A stretch of 8,162 nucleotides of DNA from Bacillota bacterium (GTDB lineage Bacteria > Bacillota > Clostridia > Christensenellales > Aristaeellaceae). Location: assembly GCA_023458835.1 (NCBI GenBank), contig JAEWWY010000463.1:1-8162 (forward strand), written 5' to 3'. A program made the position numbers and the translations under genes. The notes below the pieces were generated by a model. The model did no database searches. It was not told where the DNA came from and worked only from the letters and a program-made list of their open reading frames with translations. This document shows, piece by piece, positions 1 to 4,981 of the stretch (positions are counted from its first letter, which is position 1; every line of letters starts with the position of its first letter).

Positions 1-299
1 GCTATATACTGCGCGGCTGCCATGCCGATGGACCTGCGCCTGTTGTGCTCTCCGTCATCATGCACGACAATAGCTTCCTTCAGCATGGGATATTTTACGC
101 GCAGCTTCCGGCCGGCCAGAAGGTCAATGTTCGTGGGGGCGCGCACCTGTATGGACACCAGGCCTTCCTCTTCGGCGCGCTTGAGCATCCGGGAGACGCC
201 CATCGGTGAAATATGGAGCATCCGGGCGATATCCGTCTGCTTCAGCCCGTCGATATAATACATCTTCGCTATGTGGTACAACCTGTACAATTCAGCCAC
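1..299 (-). CDS. SorC-family sugar-binding transcriptional regulator, N-terminal part (truncated by window edge)
   Basis: About 99 N-terminal residues are present; the rest lies beyond the left edge. The start of the protein carries a helix-turn-helix at roughly residues 19-41 (LKQTDIARMLHISPMGVSRM), followed by the EEEGLVSIQV wing typical of SorC/DeoR-like regulators, and then the beginning of the sugar-binding domain (YPMLKEAIVV). Family members bind DNA as oligomers and respond to phosphorylated sugars, so it may sense a product of the imported sugar. It is the fourth gene of the transporter operon, 12 bases after the permease stop. An ATG at 305-303 sits directly against the Shine-Dalgarno AAGGAGGG with no spacer, whereas the GTG at 299-297 has a normal 6-base spacer, so GTG is preferred; the two differ by only two residues. 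The family call is good; the effector is unknown. Confidence 0.85.
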   Translation of the reverse strand, partial: MAELYRLYHIAKMYYIDGLKQTDIARMLHISPMGVSRMLKRAEEEGLVSIQVRAPTNIDLLAGRKLRVKYPMLKEAIVVHDDGEHNRRRSIGMAAAQYI

Positions 300-305
300 T
301 TGCAT

Positions 306-313
306 CCCTCCTT
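306..313 (-). promoter_or_regulatory. Ribosome binding site that decides the SorC-type regulator start
   Basis: Minus-strand AAGGAGGG overlaps the TAA stop of the upstream permease gene. It touches the ATG at 305 but lies six bases from the GTG at 299, which favours the GTG. The overlap of stop codon and ribosome site suggests translational coupling to the permease gene. Confidence 0.65.
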
Positions 314-1190
314 ATCCCTTTACCGCGCCCAGCATTACACCCTTTTCAAAATACTTCTGAATGAACGGATAGATAATCAAGAGGGGAAGTGTCGAAATGA
401 TAATAACCCCATAGCGCATGCTCTCCACATACATCAGCGCGTCGCCGTATCCCATTTTGCTGGAGGCAATGGTGGAATCATCCGCCACCAGCAGGATTTC
501 CCGCAGCACAAGCTGCAGCGGCACCAGGCTTTGATTTCTGATAAAGATCAGGCCGGTGAAATAATCGTTCCAGTGGGCAACCGCGTAGTACAGCGCAATA
601 ACGGACAATATGGCTTTGGATAAGGGGAGGGCAATGGATACAAAGAACCGGAAATCATTGCATCCGTCCAATATGGCGGATTCCCGCATTTCCTCGGCAA
701 TATTGGTTTCAAAAAACGAACGGACGATGATAAAGTTATACACGTTCAGCGCAAAGGGGAGGATGAATACCCACATGGTGTTGTTGATCCCCAAATCCTT
801 GATCACAAGATAGGTGGGGATCAGGCCGCCGCCAAAATACATGGTGAATACGAACAGGAACATGACCAGGCGGCGGGGCATAAACTCCTTGCGGGAAGCC
901 GTGTAGGCCGCCGGGAAGGTGACGATCAGGTTGAAGATGGTCCCCGCCACGGTATATAGAATGGTGTTGCGGTACCCAATCCATATTTTTGAATAGGAGA
1001 ACAGCATCTCGTAGCCTCGTAAAGTGATGCCTCTTGGATAGAACAGCACCTGCCCCGTGGATACCAGCGTGGGATTGCTGAAAGACGCGATGATCACAAA
1101 ATAAAGAGGGTAAACGATCATCGCAAAGATCACAAGGCATATGGCTGTACTGAACATTTGAAACCAATCGCTTCCTGCACGTGCTTTCAT
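312..1190 (-). CDS. Carbohydrate ABC transporter permease, YtcP/LplC type
   Basis: Inner-membrane permease of 292 residues, a normal length for the MalG-side partner of sugar importers. Hydrophobic segments suggest six membrane helices near residues 13-37, 75-98, 107-130, 139-158, 186-206 and 259-277. The cytoplasmic EAA-type loop that docks the ATPase is at about 166-189 (ESAILDG, then LP at 188-189). The C-terminus GVMLGAVKG is characteristic of the LplC/YtcP group. The ATG at 1190 has GGAGGG five bases upstream. The gene follows the other permease by 13 bases and should be co-transcribed with it; the two would form the heterodimeric channel fed by the binding protein at 2188-3741. The family is confident. 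The substrate cannot be read from the permease: homologues handle polygalacturonate, pectin and other oligosaccharides. Confidence 0.93.
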   Translation of the reverse strand: MKARAGSDWFQMFSTAICLVIFAMIVYPLYFVIIASFSNPTLVSTGQVLFYPRGITLRGYEMLFSYSKIWIGYRNTILYTVAGTIFNLIVTFPAAYTASRKEFMPRRLVMFLFVFTMYFGGGLIPTYLVIKDLGINNTMWVFILPFALNVYNFIIVRSFFETNIAEEMRESAILDGCNDFRFFVSIALPLSKAILSVIALYYAVAHWNDYFTGLIFIRNQSLVPLQLVLREILLVADDSTIASSKMGYGDALMYVESMRYGVIIISTLPLLIIYPFIQKYFEKGVMLGAVKG

Positions 1191-1203
1191 GCGTACCCTC
1201 CTT

Positions 1204-2118
1204 TCACCACAGGCTGATGTTGCCGAATTTTTTGGCGATACCGTTCATGGCAAATACAAAGAAGAAATTGATCACCGTATTGAACAGGGAAATGGCGGCG
1301 GAATAGCTGTACTGATTGTTCAGCAGGCCAATTTTATACACATAGGTGGAGATCACTTCCGACACGGGCAGGTTCAGGCTGTTTTGCATCAAAAACGCCT
1401 TTTCAAACCCTACCCCCAGCACGGAGCCCATGTTCAAAATAAGCAGAATGACGCAGGTGGGGATCAGGCATGGCCAATCGATATAGCGGACTACCTGCCA
1501 ACTGTTGGCCCCGTCGATCTTGCAGGCGTCGTAAATGGACACGTCGATGGCCGACAGGGCGGCGATATAGATAATGCTGTTCCAGCCGGCGTGCTGCCAT
1601 ATCTCCGAAAGCACATACATGGGGGTGAACGCTTCCGGCGCGCCCATCAGGTTGCCGTTGAAGGACAGCAGCCTTTTGATCAAGCCGCTGAGTACGCCGC
1701 TCCCATCTGAAAAGAAAACCCGCAGGATGCCGATCATCACTACCGTGGATATAAAGTGCGGCATATAAACGGTGGTTTGCATGATGCGCTTGTGCCGCTC
1801 CGCCCGCAAATGGTTGAACAGCAGCGCCAGCAGAATCGGCACCGGAAATCCGAATATCAGCGTACTCAGGCTGATCCTTACGGTGTTTTCCAGCAAGGAC
1901 GCGAATTGATAGGAATGAATAAATTTGTCGACATATTTCATGCCCACAAACTTTCCGCCCGCAACGCCTAATTTTGCCGAGAACTCGCGAAAGGCCAACT
2001 GTATGCCGTACATCGGCAGGTAATTGAAAAGGAAGATGATTACGATGCCGGGTAAAATCATCAGATATAAATCGTAATGCTGCCGGATGTTCCTGATGAA
2101 ACGGCGCGCTATGGACAC
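1204..2118 (-). CDS. Carbohydrate ABC transporter permease, LplB type
   Basis: Permease of 304 residues when started at the GTG at 2118. The N-terminus runs IRQHYDLYLMILPG, as is common in LplB proteins, followed by six predicted membrane helices at roughly 17-40, 80-102, 115-136, 168-190, 219-240 and 275-295. The EAA-type docking loop near 196-216 reads YDACKIDGA and then DWP, so the usual EAA is weakened to DAC, a mild departure. The C-terminus AKKFGNISLW fits the family. An in-frame ATG at 2184 would add 22 residues encoded by the preceding hairpin (MRGPPCRLARRRPP...), which is implausible; GGAGGG at 2126-2131 lies seven bases from the GTG at 2118. It pairs with the permease at 312-1190 to form the membrane channel. 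Confidence 0.92.
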   Translation of the reverse strand: MSIARRFIRNIRQHYDLYLMILPGIVIIFLFNYLPMYGIQLAFREFSAKLGVAGGKFVGMKYVDKFIHSYQFASLLENTVRISLSTLIFGFPVPILLALLFNHLRAERHKRIMQTTVYMPHFISTVVMIGILRVFFSDGSGVLSGLIKRLLSFNGNLMGAPEAFTPMYVLSEIWQHAGWNSIIYIAALSAIDVSIYDACKIDGANSWQVVRYIDWPCLIPTCVILLILNMGSVLGVGFEKAFLMQNSLNLPVSEVISTYVYKIGLLNNQYSYSAAISLFNTVINFFFVFAMNGIAKKFGNISLW

Positions 2119-2125
2119 CACACAT

Positions 2126-2131
2126 CCCTCC
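2126..2131 (-). promoter_or_regulatory. Ribosome binding site that decides the LplB-type permease start
   Basis: Minus-strand GGAGGG. Two consecutive in-frame GTG codons follow, at 2121 (4-base spacer) and 2118 (7-base spacer). The second has the better spacing. The ATG at 2184 has no such site and lies in the stem-loop, so it is rejected as a start. Confidence 0.7.
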
Positions 2132-2140
2132 GCATAACTT

Positions 2141-2183
2141 TGCGGGGGCCGCCGCCTTGCCAAGCGGCACGGCGGCCCCCGCA
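2141..2183 (-). promoter_or_regulatory. Intercistronic GC-rich stem-loop between binding-protein and permease genes
   Basis: Perfect 14-bp inverted repeat, arms 2141-2154 and 2170-2183 (TGCGGGGGCCGCCG and its complement), with a 15-base centre in which TGCC/GGCA can pair further around an AAGC loop. It begins four bases after the stop codon of the binding-protein gene. In the direction of the operon no U-run follows it, so it is not a good full terminator there. Stem-loops in this position in sugar ABC operons are known to protect the upstream message and reduce read-through, giving more binding protein than permease (inference here). Read on the plus strand, a run of six T follows, so it could stop antisense transcription. 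Confidence 0.8.
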
Positions 2184-2187
2184 TTTT

Positions 2188-3741
2188 TTATTTGCTGTAG
2201 AAGGCGTTCACTACTTCCTGGTAAATGCCGATGGCTTCCTGCAAGCCTGCCTGATCAAGGGTTTTAAGGTATTCGTCCCATTCGGCTTCCACGCCGCCCA
2301 TGGTGATCCATGTGGCCATCTTGTTGGAGAAGATGCCGGTGATATCCAGGTTGAGGTTGGAAAGCTCGGTGCTCTGCTCCGAGGTGTATTTCAGGAAGGG
2401 ACCCGGCCAAAGGTCATCCTCGCCGAAGAGCGAAAGCCCCTCCGCGTACACCTGGTCCAGCTCGTTAATCTTTTGCATATCGGAAGGCAGGGTCAATTCC
2501 AGCGTGTCGGAAATATACATGGGCGAGAAATCCGCCAGGGCGTTGATCCATTTCCAGGTGCCCGGGTCAACGGTCGGATCGGCGGGGGGCAGTACCGTGT
2601 AGGTGCCGTCGCCATTGTCGCCGATGCATTCCCCCATGCTGCCAAACAGCGTCTGCATACCATAGTAGGGATCATAGAACAGGTCGATAAACCGCATGGC
2701 CGCTTCCTTGTGCTGGCTGTCGGCGCTGATGGCCACCAGGGGATAGGCGTAGTTCATCAAATAGTAGTCGTTTTCCCACATGACCGGGCCGGCATAGTCC
2801 TTGCCGGGCTTGAGCGGCGCTACGGTGATGTATTGCTCATCCAGGTCCGGGCCCATGCGGTCCAGGATGTCCCAGCCGAAGGTGAAGCCCACCACGCCGC
2901 TGCGGGAAAGGTTCTGGAAGGAGGTATAGTCCTGGGTGAACACGTTGGCGTTGATCAGGCCGTTGGCGAAGCACTTGTCCAGGAAAAGGACCAACTGCTT
3001 GAACTCTTCCGCCACGAAGAAGTTCTTTACCACGCCGTCCTGCACATAATATCCCTGGCCCTGGTACATGCTCACGGGAACGCCGGCGCCGGCCAGCATG
3101 GAGAATACATGGAAGCCGCTGATGCCGGGGGCCCAGTCCATGGGCACTTCGTCATTGGGATCGCCGTTGCCATTGGCATCCTTCTCCTTGAAGGCCATCA
3201 GCACGTCGAACAGCTCATCCCACGTGGTGGGAACACTCAGGCCCAGGCGGTCCAGCCAGGTCTTGTTGATCATCTGCCTTGTCATGTTGGAAGGCCAGTA
3301 CCGCTGATATTTGGACAGGCCGTAGATCTTGCCGTCCAGGCTGGTCACCATCTTTTGGATCTCCGGCTTCTCCTCAAACATTTTCGTCACGTTGGGCGCG
3401 TAGGGGAGCAGCTCAGTCATGTCCGCAAACAGCTCGGGGAATTGCGCAAAATCGCTTTCCGCCACCGAGCCTGAGCCCAGCAGGATATCGGGCAAATCGC
3501 CGCTGGCCAGCATGACGCTTTTCAATTCGCCATACCCGGAGGTGATGGGCTCCCATTCGATGTTCACGTTGGCCTTCTCGGCCATTTCGTTCAAATAAGC
3601 AATGGTGTTTACATCCTTTGTGGGTATGTTGGGCGTCACGATGACCTTCAGGGTCACTTTTTCCTCCGCCGTGGCCATAACGGGCAGGGCAAGGGACAGG
3701 AGCAGGCAGAATGCAACCGCAAAAGATACTACCTTTTTCAT
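2188..3741 (-). CDS. Extracellular sugar-binding protein of ABC transporter (LplA/YtcQ-like, family 1)
   Basis: 517 residues, the usual length for the large family-1 solute-binding proteins that serve LplB/LplC permeases. Residues 1-25 form a signal peptide (MKKVV, then a hydrophobic core, then VMATAEE), so it acts outside the membrane. Further features are the binding-domain start VTLKVIVTPNIP, the GDLPDILLG segment (81-89), LDRLGLSVPTTWDEL (163-177), and an acidic loop at 188-198 (DANGNGDPNDE) resembling the calcium-binding-like loop seen in many relatives. No lipobox cysteine follows the signal sequence (Cys12 lies inside the hydrophobic core in the wrong context), unusual for a Gram-positive binding protein. 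ATG at 3741 has AAGGAG eight bases upstream. First gene of the transporter operon, with promoter at 3862-3891. It should capture the oligosaccharide; the ligand is unknown. Confidence 0.93.
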   Translation of the reverse strand: MKKVVSFAVAFCLLLSLALPVMATAEEKVTLKVIVTPNIPTKDVNTIAYLNEMAEKANVNIEWEPITSGYGELKSVMLASGDLPDILLGSGSVAESDFAQFPELFADMTELLPYAPNVTKMFEEKPEIQKMVTSLDGKIYGLSKYQRYWPSNMTRQMINKTWLDRLGLSVPTTWDELFDVLMAFKEKDANGNGDPNDEVPMDWAPGISGFHVFSMLAGAGVPVSMYQGQGYYVQDGVVKNFFVAEEFKQLVLFLDKCFANGLINANVFTQDYTSFQNLSRSGVVGFTFGWDILDRMGPDLDEQYITVAPLKPGKDYAGPVMWENDYYLMNYAYPLVAISADSQHKEAAMRFIDLFYDPYYGMQTLFGSMGECIGDNGDGTYTVLPPADPTVDPGTWKWINALADFSPMYISDTLELTLPSDMQKINELDQVYAEGLSLFGEDDLWPGPFLKYTSEQSTELSNLNLDITGIFSNKMATWITMGGVEAEWDEYLKTLDQAGLQEAIGIYQEVVNAFYSK

Positions 3742-3788
3742 TTTGAATTCTCCTTTCGGTGATTAAAACTGTATCAACTGGCAAAGGG

Positions 3789-3850
3789 ACGCAGAAAATG
3801 CGATATGCCGATTGACCCCCTTTCCGAACGGACAGATCATTTTCCTGCGT
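3789..3850 (-). promoter_or_regulatory. Long imperfect stem at the 5' end of the transporter mRNA leader
   Basis: On the minus strand, ACGCAGGAAAATG (3850-3838) can pair with CATTTTCTGCGT (3800-3789), giving 12 base pairs with a single bulged G and a 37-base loop. With transcription predicted to begin near 3855, the stem starts about four bases from the 5' end of the message. A stem in that position commonly shields mRNA from decay; it could also be part of a regulatory leader. The pairing is seen directly; the role is inference. The ribosome binding site of the binding-protein gene is outside the stem. Confidence 0.55.
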
Positions 3851-3861
3851 ATGTTGGGTGT

Positions 3862-3891
3862 ATTATATATCACTTTTGTTATTTATAACAA
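3862..3891 (-). promoter_or_regulatory. Predicted SigA-type promoter of the transporter operon
   Basis: On the minus strand, -35 TTGTTA (3891-3886) and a perfect -10 TATAAT (3867-3862) are separated by 18 bases. Predicted start of transcription is near 3855, leaving a leader of about 113 bases before the ATG at 3741. The -10 is consensus and the -35 is weak (4 of 6), as expected for a regulated promoter. Confidence 0.65.
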
Positions 3892-3913
3892 CCTTCGGTT
3901 TCACATATCACTT
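3867..3913. repeat. Direct repeat ATATCACTT flanking the transporter -35 region
   Basis: The nonamer ATATCACTT occurs at 3867-3875 and again at 3905-3913, a period of 38 bases. One copy is in the spacer of the transporter promoter and one just upstream of its -35 box. AraC-family regulators bind direct repeats, so these are possible half-sites; function is unproven. Confidence 0.4.
3876..3891. promoter_or_regulatory. Palindrome over the -35 box of the transporter promoter (candidate operator)
   Basis: TTGTTAT and ATAACAA form 7-bp inverted arms around a two-base centre. The site coincides with the -35 box of the transporter promoter, so a dimeric regulator bound here would block or reshape RNA polymerase access. 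Which regulator binds, the SorC-type, the AraC-type or another, is not shown by the sequence. Confidence 0.45.
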
Positions 3914-3936
3914 CCCAAATATTCACCTGTTTTTAT

Positions 3937-3962
3937 CCCGTATACCAGCCGCTTTCTACGGG
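3937..3962. promoter_or_regulatory. Inverted repeat upstream of the AraC-type regulator promoter (candidate operator)
   Basis: CCCGTA (3937-3942) and TACGGG (3957-3962) are exact 6-bp inverted arms whose centres are 20 bases apart, about two helical turns. The right arm ends six bases before the -35 box at 3969. The position fits an activator or autoregulatory site. Six-base arms can arise by chance, so support is modest. Confidence 0.35.
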
Positions 3963-3968
3963 GGAAGG

Positions 3969-3998
3969 TTGACGGATAAGATGGCGGCACCGTATAAT
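3969..3998 (+). promoter_or_regulatory. Predicted SigA-type promoter of the AraC-type regulator
   Basis: -35 TTGACG (3969-3974, 5 of 6 consensus) and -10 TATAAT (3993-3998, perfect) with an 18-base spacer. Transcription should start near 4005, which places the ATG at 4026 about 20 bases into the message and excludes the earlier in-frame ATG codons at 3858 and 3981. Confidence 0.7.
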
Positions 3999-4025
3999 CA
4001 GCGTTGGAAAGGATCAGGATGGGCT

Positions 4026-4850
4026 ATGTATCAGATTTGTTTGCCGGATTCAGAAAACATGGCATGTACCGCCTGCGGCGACGGCGGGCAGCTTCCACTG
4101 CCGCAAAGCGGCCGGGAAGCGCTGGTCATCCACCTTCGGCAGGGCACGGCGGAAATCGCCTATCAAACCCTGAAGCAGACCGCCTACGCGGGGGATGTGA
4201 TCGCCGCGCCGGAGGCCGTTCAAATCACCTTTTCCAATGACGCGGTGTATTATTGGATGTCCTTTTCCCACGCCTGTTTAAGCCTTTTGCCCGCCGCCGC
4301 CGCTTGCGACCCCGGCCGGGACGGCATCGTTCTGGGCATGCTCTTCTCCTGCATGCGCCCCGCGCAGCTTGATTTTCTGTTCAGATACCTGATCGATACG
4401 GACACGGCGGAGGTGCTGGCGCAGCAGAAAAGGAAGCACACCGCCTGCCTTCTTCTTTGTGAAATCTCCGGGCAATATTTTTTCCCCCGGACAAGCAGGC
4501 ACAACCTGCGCTTCCTGGACGTTCTCAACTGGCTTCAAACCCATTACGCGCAGCCCTTTTCCCTGGATGAAATCAGCCTGCGTTTTCAATACAACAAGGT
4601 ATATCTTTGCCGCCTGTTCCGGGACAAGACAGGGGAGACCATGTATGGCTATGTGACCCGCCTGCGCATGGAAAAGGCGATGGCGCTGCTGAGCGATTCC
4701 ACCGACACCATCAAGGATATCGCCCGGCAGGTGGGCTATCCCGATGAAAAGCAGTTCATACGGAATTTCCGGCTGTATAATAAGATGACCGCCACCCAGT
4801 ACAGGCTTCAATGCGTTGGAAAACCCCTTCCAAAGGAAAATGGTGAATAA
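4026..4850 (+). CDS. AraC-family transcriptional regulator
   Basis: 274 residues from the ATG at 4026, a normal AraC-family length. The N-terminal part (about 1-150) is the variable, probably cupin-like sensing region. The C-terminal 100 residues (about 163-262) are the paired helix-turn-helix DNA-binding domain: first unit around 178-199 (SLDEISLRFQYNKVYLCRLF), second around 227-251 with DIARQVGYPDEKQFIRNF, ending MTATQYR where many relatives have a proline (TPxxYR). The frame stays open back to 3858, but that extension encodes an odd hydrophobic segment and overlaps the promoter at 3969-3998; AGGATGGG lies just before the ATG at 4026, which is therefore preferred. It sits between the transporter operon and the hydrolase genes and probably activates one or both in response to the sugar. 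Confidence 0.9.
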   Translation: MYQICLPDSENMACTACGDGGQLPLPQSGREALVIHLRQGTAEIAYQTLKQTAYAGDVIAAPEAVQITFSNDAVYYWMSFSHACLSLLPAAAACDPGRDGIVLGMLFSCMRPAQLDFLFRYLIDTDTAEVLAQQKRKHTACLLLCEISGQYFFPRTSRHNLRFLDVLNWLQTHYAQPFSLDEISLRFQYNKVYLCRLFRDKTGETMYGYVTRLRMEKAMALLSDSTDTIKDIARQVGYPDEKQFIRNFRLYNKMTATQYRLQCVGKPLPKENGE

Positions 4851-4877
4851 GCAACACCTGATATACACTTTTAGGCG

Positions 4878-4905
4878 TTGACTGTTTTCACAATTATGTT
4901 AGAAT
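4878..4905 (+). promoter_or_regulatory. Predicted promoter of the GH127-GH172 gene pair
   Basis: -35 TTGACT (4878-4883) and -10 TAGAAT (4900-4905), each 5 of 6 consensus, with a 16-base spacer and an extended -10 TG at 4897-4898. The start of transcription would be near 4912, with a leader of about 70 bases. No terminator is visible between the regulator stop at 4850 and this promoter, so some read-through from the regulator gene is also possible. Confidence 0.6.
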
Positions 4906-4915
4906 TACCACAATT
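4889..4915. repeat. Direct repeat CACAATT within the GH127 promoter
   Basis: CACAATT occurs at 4889-4895 and 4909-4915, a 20-base period (two helical turns), the kind of spacing used by AraC-family dimers. The first copy is between -35 and -10, the second around the predicted transcription start, so binding there would more likely repress than activate. A 7-mer repeat in AT-rich DNA can be chance. Confidence 0.3.
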
Positions 4916-4981
4916 TCATGCTGCGTACCGGTTTTCCCGCCAACAGCACACGGCTGATTTTGTGGATGTGAGGTGGTTTCC

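Noticed and set aside
2141..2190. Classic intrinsic terminator ending a plus-strand gene
   Set aside because: The stem followed by six T fits a plus-strand terminator, but no real plus-strand gene lies upstream, so an intercistronic role in the minus-strand operon is preferred.
2077..3474. Long plus-strand open frame opposite the binding-protein gene
   Set aside because: It is a shadow of the minus-strand gene, rich in His, Gly and Val, with no recognisable domain and no matching promoter.
3763..3840. A 25-codon open frame in the transporter leader (ATG at 3840, stop at 3763), a possible leader peptide
   Set aside because: The only ribosome-site-like AGGA is two bases from the ATG, the ATG is inside the predicted stem, and the peptide has no run of a regulatory amino acid.
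3858..4025. 56-codon N-terminal extension of the AraC-type regulator with a hydrophobic stretch
   Set aside because: It overlaps two predicted promoters and would make the protein unusually long at its N-terminus; the ATG at 4026 has a ribosome site and a leader of suitable length.
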